Assembly (NCBI GenBank): GCA_024699855.1
Contig: JAMPIQ010000003.1
Span: forward strand, 9,908,227-9,972,226
DNA: 64,000 nucleotides
Direction: 5' to 3'
From: Aphelenchoides besseyi
Lineage: Eukaryota; Nematoda; Chromadorea; Rhabditida; Aphelenchoididae
Shown here: piece after piece, positions 45,670 to 57,200 of the stretch
Numbering within the stretch: the stretch's first letter is position 1
Layout of the letters: every line of letters starts with the position of its first letter
Translations under genes and position numbers: made by a program
The notes under the pieces: model-generated
Databases searched by the model: none
What the model saw: the letters and a program-made list of their open reading frames with translations, nothing else
What the model was told of the DNA's origin: nothing

Positions 45670-46007
45670 ATGAAGTGGTTCACTATCCTCGCTCTTTTCG
45701 CCATCATGTTCTTGCTTGCTTCGGCAGCTGAAGAGAAGAAGTCGGATGCTCTTGCACCGGCTGTCGGAGATGTCGCCACAAACACCGATACCCCGAACGT
45801 TGATCGCGAAGATCGTGCTGCCCGCAAACACAAACATCGCCGTCATCGCCGTGGACGCAAACACCGGTAAGAGACATAAGATGCTTAGTGAGCTCTAATC
45901 CCAACCTTTAGCCGTCACGGACGCAAACACCGCCGATCACACCAGTGAGTTCTAATCAAAAAATTTCAATTCTAATCTCATCTTTTAGCCGTCGCCACCG
46001 CGGTTAA
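45670..46007 (+). CDS. Secreted His/Arg-rich basic peptide
   Basis: An 82-residue precursor. MKWFTILALFAIMFLLASAA is a clear signal peptide. An acidic propiece (EEKKSDALAPAVGD ... NVDREDRAAR) leads to a repetitive cationic end: KHKHRRHRRGRKHR, RHGRKHRRSHH, RRHRG. Exons 2 and 3 each begin CCGTC and are preceded by similar intron ends, which points to tandem duplication of an exon-intron unit. The acidic-pro/cationic-mature layout resembles antimicrobial peptide precursors and histatin-like metal-binding peptides; this is inference. No cysteines. Confidence 0.65.
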
Positions 46008-46431
46008 ACAGCTTCCGGATCAGCAGTTGATGGACAAACAATTGGACTTGAAAGCAATAGAAACTCTTTGTGTTAACAGTCCGCTTCTAATCAACATCTC
46101 CGTCCATTTTCCATTGGCTTTCTTCCTCCTATCGACCCCACAAAAATTTCTATCGCATTTCTAGAATCCCGTGCAATGTTTAAGTTATTTATGAAAAAAT
46201 AAAGTTCTGAATCCGAATCATTTTCTTATCAACAAAAAGCTTACAAGGAAAGTACACGAATTTACCCCGGCATTTCGGAACGAGCGATAGCTCATTCGAA
46301 GCGCCTTAAAAAGTTGCTGTTAGAAAGCTGTCTTCGTTTTTTTCCGAATAGCACGCTACAGCACGCTAGAACGCTTTGAATTTAGACCCAACTATAGTCT
46401 TCCAGATAATTGACAAGAGAAAATGTGCGAT

Positions 46432-46503
46432 GGTGGCGCAACGAGTAAGCGATCTGCTTGCAAAAGCTCTCTTCTTTTGGGGGTCGCGGGTTCGATTTCG
46501 CCG
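46432..46503 (+). other. tRNA-like module inside the MITE, forward
   Basis: TGGCGCAACGA resembles a polymerase III A box, and GGTTCGATTTC, about 50 bases later, resembles a B box. The sequence does not fold into a complete tRNA by eye (no matching acceptor stem), so it is a relic or a pseudo-tRNA. Confidence 0.5.
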
Positions 46504-46663
46504 ATTGCCAAGTGCAGTTCCTGCTTTGCATTCGAAAATCAGAAGGGGAAAAAGAGGAAAAGAGTGAACGGTAGGTGACTGCAAGGGTTCCAATCGACTT
46601 TTTTGCACTTTTTGGGGTCGTTTTGGTAGATCCAATGCAAGCACTTAAAATCACAATCGAAGA

Positions 46664-46731
46664 ATTCGAAATCGCAACCCGCAAAAAAGAGCTTCTGCAG
46701 GTAGACCGCTTAACCGCTCGGCCACCGCAGC
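46664..46731 (-). other. tRNA-like module inside the MITE, reverse
   Basis: On the minus strand TGGCCGAGCGG is a perfect A box of the Leu/Ser type, followed by a B-box-like GGGTTGCGATTTCG. It is similar to the forward module, so the whole element is a large, partly diverged palindrome. Confidence 0.5.
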
Positions 46732-46996
46732 ACACTTTCTTTGACTCAATTTCTGAAAATGAATTGTAATGAAATTAGCTCGAACTTTGGAGCGTTCTAG
46801 CGTGCTGTAGCGTGCTATTCGGAAAAAAACGAAGACAGCTTTCTAACAGCAACTTTTTAAGGCGCTTCGAATGAGCTATCGCTCGTTCCGAAATGCCGGG
46901 GTAAATTCGTGTACTTTCCTTGTTAGTATCGAAGTCATTCAGGCGATAGTTCAAACAACATTAGAGTTTATTGGATCACAAATCCACGATTTCAAG

Positions 46997-47208
46997 TTAA
47001 CGACGCTCATTGGTTGTAGTCGTGACTTCCACCAAATTTCCATCTTGATCGTAAACCTCACGTCTGGTTCTGAAACAAAAGAATGAACTCGCGAGTTGAT
47101 GACAACCACTTACACCGTTTGATAATAGTAGGTGCCCCCGCCGCCAATCGAAAAACAAAAACAGCAGAGGATGCCGACGAAAATCATAATGTACAGAAGA
47201 TCACTCAT
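46997..47208 (-). CDS. 55-residue membrane peptide with YDxxGNL motif (copy 1)
   Basis: MSDLLYIMIFVGILCCFCFS is a membrane segment or signal anchor, followed by a Gly/Tyr stretch (GGGGTYYYQ) and TRREVYDQDGNLVEVTTTT-NERR. One phase-2 intron of about 44 nt with a GTAAGT donor separates the two parts. Paralogous to the next gene upstream in the same strand, with the intron at the same place. No family known. Confidence 0.6.
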
Positions 47209-47374
47209 TCCCGTTCTTAAAAGACAACCAAACTGATTTGAAATGAGACAAAATGAAAGCAATTATCGTCTCCAAAACTTTCTTTGAAACCCAAGTTTTA
47301 CAGCAAAATGAAAGCCCATTGACTGTTGGAAATGCCACCGAGTTTATTGGACTCAAATATTCAACTACTCGAAA

Positions 47375-47572
47375 TCAGATTCTTTGAGTTGTTGTGATTA
47401 CTTGAATCAGATTGCCATTCTCATCGTAGGTCTCTCGAATGCTGAAAACAAACGATCAAGCGAAGTTCCTACGATGAACTTGCGTTTGGCGATTGTAAGT
47501 TTGAAGAGTGGCAACCGAAGAACAACAAAGCAGCACAACGACGATGAAAACGATTATGACGATTTCGTTCAT
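47375..47572 (-). CDS. 51-residue membrane peptide with YDxxGNL motif (copy 2)
   Basis: MNEIVIIVFIVVVLLCCSSV is the membrane segment, followed by TLQTYNRQT and IRETYDENGNLIQVITTTQ. The single phase-2 intron (47442-47483) has a GCAAGT donor, whereas the paralogue has GTAAGT. Joined this way the C-terminus aligns with copy 1 (RE-YD--GNL--V-TTT). A tandem pair on the minus strand, about 170 bases apart. Confidence 0.6.
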
Positions 47573-48869
47573 TCGCACACCACCGACTTTTGTTAAAAAA
47601 ATGATCGTCAAAATGTTGATTTTGTTTTTTATTTAAACACAATAAAAAATGTACAACGATTAGCTTGACTACACACATACAAATGCGGGAATACGAATAT
47701 GTCTTTCTTGAATGCGTATGATGTGGACGGGAAGTAACAAAGAAGTTTTGGATAAAATAAGAGAACAATTTTTTTGTGATTTTTCATTCGAATCAAACAT
47801 CAAACTCGGGGTGCGGATGAACGTAGGATCAGACGAACACTTGGAATCGAAGACACTGTGGGCAGAATGAGTTGATAGCTGGTTGCAATCAGTAGGTGAA
47901 TGAAAGACAGGTTGGTTGGTTTTGTACTAAGAACGAAAGGAAAATCACTAATCTATAGGATTAGGCGATAGAATGTGAAAGACGAAAAGGCTCTTAATTG
48001 GATGAACGAATGCTAAGGTTACTAGAATGATACAAAGTGGTGACTAATTGAACGTCGAAGCTAAGAATCAGAATTGAAAGACAGTTTAGAATAGGTAGAG
48101 TGACATATGTTAATTGGAATAAAGAATTCAGTTTCGTAACTGACGGAAAGCACATTTTGGTAGGATGAAAAGTGGAATGGGAATAGGTTCCCATATTATT
48201 GCACAAAGTCTCGGCCGATGAAAAGAAAGAAAATTCGATGGTGTGCGCTGTTTTTTTGATGAGTTCAATAGAAGACGATGGGGAAAGACTCGATGATGAA
48301 TGAAGTTTGAATTCGACTTTTGGATTAGAAGCTCTACGCACAGGCAATGTTGCAGCTGGATCCATTCGGATGCACAAAAACGAGACTACGGGACCAGCCG
48401 CAACGAAGGTTTTTTGTTATTTACGAACATGAGCATTTAAATTAAATGGAGCAATTGAAGTAATGAGATGTGGTGGGGAGCTTGAACGGACGGGAGTAGT
48501 TGATAAGAGTTGAAGAAGATATAAATTAAAGTCAACAAAACAGCGAAAGTGTCCAGCACACACGATATCGAATCGATTGAAGAGGCCAAAATTCGAATCA
48601 TAGAAAACGAATTGAAGAGGATTCGAACTTTCGCTTTCAACTAACAGTGTGTAGTCCATGGAAAACATAGTTACGAGAATGCGATTGCACGTGGGTTTGC
48701 GAGAGAAGTGAGTATGAGTATGTTGGAGTGAATAACAAAGATCCCAAATCGACTAATCAAACATTTAAACATTTTGTGTTGAGAAAAAAATTCGAGAATA
48801 GAAATGAAAATTTTCGGACTCATGTGACCAAAACTAAAAAATGAAGTTGCCGTTGAATTGTCGCTACAT
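47573..48869. other. Stretch downstream of the DB-module gene
   Basis: No defended gene. Several Ser-rich minus-strand frames (for example 47994-48377) lack motifs or splice partners; part is probably a long 3' UTR of the DB-module gene. Confidence 0.4.
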
Positions 48870-50349
48870 TCAGGACTCCGAGACCTCGACTCGAATAGCC
48901 GATCTGGCACAGTACATGATCACATTCCAATTGGACAAGCAGACCAAATCGCTCTGCTCGACCGCGCCAATCGTTTGCACATTCGAGCTGCCGACCGAAC
49001 ACATTCGTAGACAACTAAAAGCCACAAAATAAGTACGAATTGCTTGCGAATTTACGCTTACCGATCACCAACTCCCAATTCTGCGCTTGCCAAGCCGAGA
49101 TGTTGACAACAAGCTCGATTGTCGTGATCTTGATTGGCACATGACAAAATTGTGCTCAACCACTTCAAATCACAACCGTCATCTTGAACCGCGCGAATCA
49201 ACGCTTCCGAAGCGACTTGTTCTCGATGTTCGTAGGAACACAAAGATTGACATTGTTCAGGAACCTAAAAGCGAATTATAAGAACGATTTCAATTTCCTT
49301 ATGTTCTTACTTGTTGTTTACAACACAATCCAAACACCCGATCAGTTAGCTGTCGTGGGGTACAAGGCAAGAACGGCGGCTGTGAATCGGCTGTTCCGCA
49401 TTCATTTGTTGAGATTTGTTTTTGTGTGTACGCATCGAAGATCCCAACTGGTTGGTTGTTAGCGGTTTTGGGTTTGTGTACGCGTAACATTTCAGCCATC
49501 TTTTGACTTTCGATCGACTGTTCGGTTGTTGTCGATGGTACGTTTGTTGTGTCGACGATAAGCGGCTCAATGAACCCGCCGGCTGCTGGCAATTCAATAT
49601 CACGATCGAAAATGTAGGGTTGAGCTTTCGGAGGTGAAGAACGAGAGTTTGAAGGTGGCGGTTGAAGTACCGGCTGATTGACCGTTGAGACAAAACGAAC
49701 CGGCGGATTCAAATGTCCAGTAGGAAGCAAATCGGCGTCATTGTCCAAAGCTGCTGGAGGTGATGGCTGGCTGATCTAAAGCATTGGAAGTTAATTTAAT
49801 CAGTGGAAAAACGCGAACAAACCTCGTGATCAACAACCTTGTCGGTTTGACTGAAGTGATCGATCTGTCGAAGTTTGTGTTGACAACGTTGACGAACATA
49901 AACGACACAGCCGTCGTAACATTTGGCCAACACTCGACTTGTACAACACAAAAGACGCGGAATAACGGAGCAAGACGGTAGTGAGTTCTCTTCAACTACC
50001 GATGTTTCTTTTGGCTGAGATGATCGGTCGGCAAACTGACGACGTTGCGACAATTCGAAGGCGGGCGATGAAGCGGAGATTTGAAATCGTTGGTTGTCGT
50101 TTGCATAATAATGAACGGACGGTGGTTGAGGTGACGAAGAAGATGAAGAGACGGCAATCGAGGCAAAGTTCCTACTGAGCGCACTAGCACTCTGACCGAT
50201 GGATGTTGGAAACAGGAGAGAGAAAATGGACGAGCGGATTAAGAAAGAAACACAAAATGTTGATGTTTGAGATCGTTTGGTTGGAATTCTGAAATCAAAG
50301 ACGATGAGGCTGTTGGGGTGAATGAACTACTTACAAGTCGGAGCTCATT
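48870..50349 (-). CDS. DB-module secreted/membrane-anchored protein
   Basis: Starts at MSSDLIPTKRSQTSTFC, split by an intron after five codons, with a hydrophobic segment (FCVSFLIRSSIFSLLFPTSI). A Ser/Pro/Gln-rich region and a first Cys cluster (LPSCSVIPRLLCCTSRVLAK) follow, then a long Pro/Thr-rich linker and the DB module: FGLCCKQQ, VPEQCQSLCSYEHR, GCDLKWLSTILSCANQD-HDNRACCQHLGL, RCLRMCSVG. The C-terminus holds further Cys and ends EVSES. The spacing CC..C..C..C..C..CC..C..C matches the nematode DB domain of secreted cuticle or pharynx proteins with unknown biochemical role. About 400 residues. Confidence 0.72.
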
Positions 50350-51293
50350 TCTTGAAGAGTCCGTAATCACTGGATGAGCAACTGCAGTTGTTGAAGAGGT
50401 TGTTAGATGAACTAGAGCCAAAACCGAAGTTCTGAAAAGGGCAAATCGTTTAGACGGCAATCGTGTGGTGTGTGAGAGTTTTTTTGCGCAGACAAAACGT
50501 CCGAGGTTTCGTACGTCTGCTCTTAAAACGTACGAATTGGCGCGGGCATTTCGTTGACCGAGATTCTCCCCCGGTGGCACCGTCCAATTTGCGTCGGTGT
50601 GCGGATTCCGAAAATTCGGATCAGGTCAAAAAAGACGTCTTGCGCGCCTCCAAAAACAACTCCGCCCAACGTCTCGACCTTGAAAAAGCGTCGACTTCTT
50701 TTTTTGTTGATTTTTCAGTTGATTTTGGCGGCGATCAATTACGGTGGTCACTTCCCAACTGATGACCCATCGACTAATGACCATGTGATCAAAAGTTGAA
50801 ATGAAAGATCAGACAAAAACCGTCTCAACTAAGAATTGTAATCAGTTAGAGATTGTAATAATCGACAACTGAAATTACAAGACAAATCGGGAAACGACGG
50901 ACTTTTGTGTCATGGTCAAAAATCTGAAGCGCAACGCCGATCGTTTAGACAAATTCGTTTTTAAATGATGACCCAAATGTGTCGATTAGGTAGCTGCTTA
51001 CAAAAACCGAATCATTTTTCTTTCATCGATTTTTCAGTTCGAAACAAACCTGCGATGATCCGACTCCATTGTTTCCGCTGAGACCACCCAATCCACCAAC
51101 TCCACGGGTTGACCAGTTCGAGCCATGTGATGCAATGGCAAGACCACTAAATTCAAAACACTCAAATCACATTCATCAACCGGCCTTCTCACCTGATTCC
51201 ACCGCCACCGATCGCGTACGTCTGTCCAGAAGATGTGGATTGCAAGTCGCTCAATGCCAAGCCAGTACGTGGTGATTGTGGTTCGGGAAGCAT
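50346..51293 (-). CDS. Possible Gly/Ser/Asn-rich secreted-type protein
   Basis: Exons at about 51293-51190 and 51144-51052 read MLPEPQSPRTGLALSDLQ ... YAIGGGGI | SGLAIASHGSNWSTRG ... NNGVGSSQ. Joined in phase across about 620 bases to NFGFGSSSSNNLFNNCSCSS, they end at a TGA that overlaps the ATG of the DB-module gene. The composition of all three parts agrees. No domain recognised. It could instead be 5' leader exons of the DB gene. Confidence 0.35.
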
Positions 51294-54200
51294 TTTCGTA
51301 TGAGTGGTGTTTTCTGACAGGAACTGTTGACTTCGAAGCTCAACAGTAACGGGAACCGGAGGTGTGGGTTGAAAGACCAAGTAGTTAGAACTTGATAAGT
51401 GAGTTGATACTGAAAACCAAAAAACTTCACTACTGATAATCCTCGCGAAAACACGACACGCCAACGAACTCCACGTTCCAGCCAATTAAGAAAATTACAC
51501 GCCAAAAACGTCCGACTGGTCACTTCGACGATCGAAGCGCCGGCTTTTTATCCCATTGGGCGGTCCCCGCGTTGTGTTGGGTCGTGATTTCAGGTGCCAG
51601 CAAAAAAGAAAATCGAAAAAAGCGAAGCGTCCGCCTCCTTACGCCCCAAACGTTGATCCCATTTTTTGCGTGAAAACGTCGGCGGCGCGCAGTTTGAAAA
51701 TTTTTCGTAGTCCCCGCTTTTGTAGGATCCGATTCCCTTGTTTTGTTCGGGGTGACCAGTCGCTTCAAACGTCCGACTTTAAAACCGCCCAACGGTGAGC
51801 GAACGTCCGTTCATGTTAGTGGACAGCACGAGATTTTGCAGCGTGGGCGGAGCCGGTAAGCGAAGGGAAACGTGGTGCAAGTTGTCGCCCCGAAGCGCGC
51901 AGCAAGTCGGGAAAATTTTAAGAATCTGCGCATTGGGCCAAACGGGATGCGCAATTCGAACGACGTTTCACGTCTTCGAATCGACGCGAAGGACGATGCA
52001 AAACCCCGAGTGGCCACAAAAAAGAACTGATACGTCCTTACTCGCGGGGCCCAGTGCTCCCCACGGTTTGGAATTCGCGCGAACATTCGCGTTTGTCCAC
52101 TCACCAGTCACGAAATCTTCCGGTTCGTGGATCGAAATACGAAAACACGTGAGTCGAGTCGACTTCACTGCGCAAATTTTTTGGGGAGAACGAGAGTCAG
52201 CTAATCAAACAAACGCGGGCCGAGGAGGAATTGAAATCTGCTCGAAATCGTGCAACAAACCGGACGGCCAAAGTGCTCGAAAATCACGTAACCAAGTGAC
52301 CAGTAAACTCGCGAGCACATCGCGCTGAGTCAGTTGGCTGCTCAGTTCGCAAAGTCCTGGATTAAGCGACGTAATCGACGACGTAAAACACTCGTGGATA
52401 AAACCCGGAAACAAAGAATTCTCACACGAACATCTTTTTATCGCATCAAACGCTACGAACTTCAAGTTCCATCAAAGCCACGAGTTTAAATCGCACCACG
52501 AAGTCTGAAGTCGGAAATCAACGATCAAAACAAAAACGTGCGTCGTTAACTACCGAGACCAAAACACTTTTGTTTGATGAACGGCTGTTAAGCGAAACAA
52601 AGTCTGGGTCCTTGAGTGATCTGAAAAAGAATCTACAAACTAAGTTAGTAGACTTCGTAGATCGCCATTAATCAGTGCATTACGTTAAATGTGATAAAGA
52701 AACACATCAATTGTTAGCTACTGATTATCAAAGACGATCAGCTCGAATGTGAAACCCGTTTCCAGGACCAAATCAAGAGATGATTACGATCGTAAAATGG
52801 AAGTCGAGATGCTCTCTCCATTCGTGGACGCCAATTGATGGGCAACACGAGAAGCTCGAGCGGAAGTCGAAAACGGGAATTGCGCTCCTCATCGAAAGGC
52901 GGAGAAGATCGGGACTTGTTTTAATGGGCAAATTCGGTTGAGGGGCGTGGCCTCGTTTCTCGAATTGATAAGCCCGTAGATTATGATGCTTTTTTGTCAA
53001 CAAAAGTAATCAATTCGAAGGATGACAGACTAGAACGAGATTCCCATTGTTTCACTCTTCGATTTGTAACATCCGCCCCGACACAGAACGTTGTGAGGGC
53101 TAAAGGTCGTTCTTATCATATCATCCATTGCAGTTCTGCTCAATTTTTCTCAGACACCCGCGAGACAAAACAATAACAAAAAGACGCAAAGTGATCGAAC
53201 GCAACTCTCCGCAGCTTCATCATCGACTTCACGGCTCGATTGCTGAATGGAAGCACGCGCGGACGAGATCGAGTTACGCAATTTGGATGTCTGCGCTCAA
53301 CATTCGCACTCAACGACAAATCCCGAGACGAAACTCGAAATCCAATTAGTCGCTTCTAAGCATCGCCAGAGAGAACATAACACCAATGATGTCGTTCAGA
53401 AGCGACATCAATAGTTGTCGAGATTCGAAAGTACAAGAACACGTTTCCCAATGATAAAGCTCCTCAACACTTCGTTCCGAATGTGGGCGGCAAATGACAT
53501 AACGATCGTGGTGGGAGGGCTGTGTTGCCAGTCGGGAGTACCGCGCCCTTCGAGTGACCGTCCGCTGTTTTTCAGTGCTTTTGAATGGGGGAAAAAACCT
53601 CGAAGGCGGAACGAACAACTTTTTTCCAGCGATTCGGTGCGCAAGTTTTTGGGGCGCAAAAAAGCGAAAGTCGTTAATCCGCAACACCGACGACGAAGAA
53701 GAAGAAAAAGTGTTTTACGACAACGAAAAAAGATGGAAAATGCCCAAGGGCTGTCTCGGCATCGCGCAATCGTTGTGTAATCTTCAGACGATCGATTCTC
53801 GTCAATTGCAACGCTGATTGTTCCTCTTGTGTTTCCGATCTTAATGAACTCGTTGAACGACACGAAAACCCTTCTTCGAACTTACGAATCGCTTACGTAA
53901 ACTCACGAGCTCGTGACCGAAAGCATCCGAGCATCTTAAGTCCAACGGCTTCTGTCTGCTGCTCCATTTGAGGGGTTCAAGATCTCGGCGGTCGGTACAA
54001 TCACCATCAACTCGTAGCAACAAGATCTCAAGGTTCTTCGCGCGGGATTCAACCGCCGAAATGCGGTCGACGGGAACAGCGGAAAGCTGTTTTTGCAGCC
54101 GAGAAAGTAAATTGACGTTTGGCAAACTCACTGGTCAGTTCGAAGTGATTGACGGCGCTGAATGGTCGTCTGGTGCAATTGCGATGAGGGAAATCGCCAT

Positions 54201-57200
54201 TAGTTCCGGACGTTCCACTTTCTCGTGCGGCACGAGTTAGCGCACGAACGGACACGAGGATTAAAATCGGGGCGCTTAAATTCGAAAACCTCAACGGCCC
54301 CCCAACCGAAGATCTGAAGATAGAAATCGGCGCAGAAGCGAAAGTGAAATCATAAACCGTGATGATTGAATAGTGAACGTTCGTGCCGTTTAACTCTCTC
54401 TCGGCGAGAGTTTAAGGTCATGGCTATTTTGTTGGTGCGAAGAATAGATCACACGACACACCGAATTTCTTGTTTCGATCTACGGCCCCGTCTCGCACAC
54501 CGAGAATTTAGCCTTGTCCTTTCGTAAAAAAAGAAGTCGCGCCGACGAAATGAAAATCGCAAACCCGATGGCAGAGATACGTTGTTGCATCTCTTCAGTG
54601 CGGGAATGGTGGCACGAACAGTCACCTCCAAAAACAGAAGTACAATACAACGGTCAGTTGTTGTTTCCAGCTTCTCAATGTCAATGGACAAAGCCGAAAG
54701 TCCATAAATCGGAGCGGGTGTCTTCGCGAGATGAATATTCGAGAAGCGTTCGCTTGTTTTAAACAAAATCGTTAAACAACCCAACGACTGAAATCACCAC
54801 CCGAATTGATTCCCTCGACTATCAGCCATCCAATAACCGTAACACTACAAGTTTCAGTCTAACTCCAACAACTTACGTGATCATCCGTCCCTTAAATACT
54901 CTCAAATCGCAACCTCAATTTCCAATCAATCCCCGAAGACATCCGCATGGCACGAACAAATCCGTCCGTCCTCAACCTACTACTCCAAATTTAAAAGGTG
55001 AAGGCCGCGAATTCGTTTGTGGGCGGAGTCCGTTCTCAGCTGTTGAGTCAATTGAGAGAGTCGGAACGGAATTAGGTCATGAATCAACGTTCAATAACAA
55101 TGCGTACCGTAGAGGTGTTGTTTTTTCTTCGCACACAACGTCAAATTACTCAACGACCCGCCAACCTGCTCAGCAACCAGAATTCACGGTGCCAATCGAC
55201 ACGATTTCGAAAATTGCCGACGTTCGCTTCCTGAAATTCGCGAAGTTCATACTCACGAATTTGACTTCTGACTTTGCGGAAATGCACGCAAACTTCGTTG
55301 TTGTTTACGCGCCAAATTCGATCGACAAGTGACCCTGACCTTCGAAGGATTCGAGAAATCCATCAAATAACATCACTGTTCCAATCAATTTCCTAATTGA
55401 AAACACGGCCAAGGAGTTTCCGATGGCTACTGAAAGACAGTAGAAGATAGGGATTTGTGTGCCGCAAATAGCAATCGAACACTTCAGAACGATTTTTAAG
55501 CTTTTTGATCAAGAGCGAAATCCGTTTATTCAAAGATGATTAAACGTAATCTCTACGAAGACCAAGAATTCACTTTGAGTTAAAAGAGAGGATGGATTAA
55601 CTAAAAATCACATTTGGACCAATTATCCAAAGATGATAAGTGTCGAATTCCGAGCCGCATTTGCCGTCCCTCAATCATCATCCACTAAGCGATGGAATCA
55701 ACATCTCGTAGCGTTCTGTTTACTCGTAAACACGCGATTTGGGTCATTAGGTAATGAGTGGAATGGACACTCGGATCGGGATAAAAATAAATCGGAGCAA
55801 AAACAACCCCGTTGACTCAGACGATATCAACGATCACTTGCGAACCAACAATGAGAACCGGCACTTGCGAAATCCGGAAATTGATTTCCGGCTCCAACCT
55901 TCTAATTGGCATGCACCTTTTGATTTCTGACGTGGCATTGAAGTTTCGGGAACGCAAAAAATCGCCGAAGAAGCCCGAGGCGCTGGCTCTCGCAAATCCT
56001 AACAGCGGTAAATCCGCGCCTACACACCCACTAATGAACACTTACCGCAACAACAAGGTCAGAAAAACAACCGAAATTAGAAAGCAGATCAGTGAGCATT
56101 CAAATGACAACAGTGGAAAGCAATGGCTTCTATGGTAACTGCCATACTCTCCCTAAAAAAACAGCTGACTATCCGAGTAAAACATTCGTTCTTGACCCAC
56201 TGACTCACTGATCGACATCAACAACTGCGCGAGAGTAACAAGAAAAAAAACGTCACCTCTTCTACGCTGCCCGTGAACTTCAAAACAAAATCGCCCGAAG
56301 CGAAACTAGAGAATTGGGTCATATCGAGCATGCGAGAGGTTTCAATGGCGAAATAAACGGCAGAAAGATTTGGGGCGGGACTTGTGCAGTCGAATGTTTG
56401 AGATGCTTTTCAATGAGCTGCAAATTGACTACTGGACCAATAAATTTGGACTACGTGCACAAGAAGATGTTGCCATGAAAACGCACCGTTCGCTACAACT
56501 CTTCATCACGTAATCCGCTCTCTGATTGATGAGTCATTTGAACGATCGTTTTCGGAAGTTTTATGGTGAGTCAAATACAACCGTGCAAACAATAAAAATA
56601 ATGAGTTTGCTCATTCATTCACGTCCTTTTATAGTACAGATTTTTGAGTTTCACTAATTGATGTCCACGAGAAAGACAGTTCAATCCGCCAAATTTGAGT
56701 TCGAAGAAGAAACGATAAGTGGAATTGGGCAAAAACTTTTCGTTCGTTGTCACGATCTCAATTCTTACGGTAGCAATGAACAACTTTCTCTCCGCCGAAC
56801 GAATTGGGTGAAAGATGTTCGAGAGAAACGGTCCTGAAGACTTGTAACGGGACTAGTTCGTGTCATCGGGTGTAATCGAATTGCCATTTGAAATTCGAAA
56901 ATTCGCGCAGGTCACTCGGCAATTTGTTTCAAATAAGCCGACGGGCCCATCAAAGATCATTTGAAAGGCCAGGAATTGTTATTTCCCAGAAAATTCAAAT
57001 CCATTCCCGGAGCGCTGAAGAGTTGAAGCCAATTCGAAAGTTTTCACCTTCACGGCGTTCAATGAAACTGGTCATTCGACGTTGTTTTCGAAAACACTCA
57101 CGTGTGTCCTTCAAACTCACGTTTCGGACGCGCGTTCCCTTTTTGGCCTTGAAGCTGAATTTGAATACGAAGCGTCGCCATAAACAACCCTCATATGTTT

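Larger units (their letters stand above)
46241..46925. mobile_element. Terminal-inverted-repeat element (MITE), TTA target duplication
   Basis: A 679-bp element at 46244-46922 has 132-bp terminal inverted repeats (46244-46375 and 46791-46922) that I find perfectly complementary. It is flanked by TTA on both sides (46241-46243 and 46923-46925). A 3-bp TTA/TAA duplication is typical of the PIF/Harbinger superfamily. There is no transposase, so it is non-autonomous. The centre holds two convergent tRNA-like modules. Confidence 0.85.

Noticed and set aside
48600..48640. Minus-strand GTTCGAATCC, a perfect tRNA B box
   Set aside because: The flanking bases do not pair as a T stem and no acceptor or anticodon arm is present.
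48841..49281. Plus-strand frames over the DB-module exons
   Set aside because: Shadows of the minus-strand coding exons, whose Cys spacing fits the DB module.
54877..55332. 151-codon plus-strand frame in the long gene-free stretch
   Set aside because: No domain or repeat, and no supporting splice signals or leader; likely a chance ORF.
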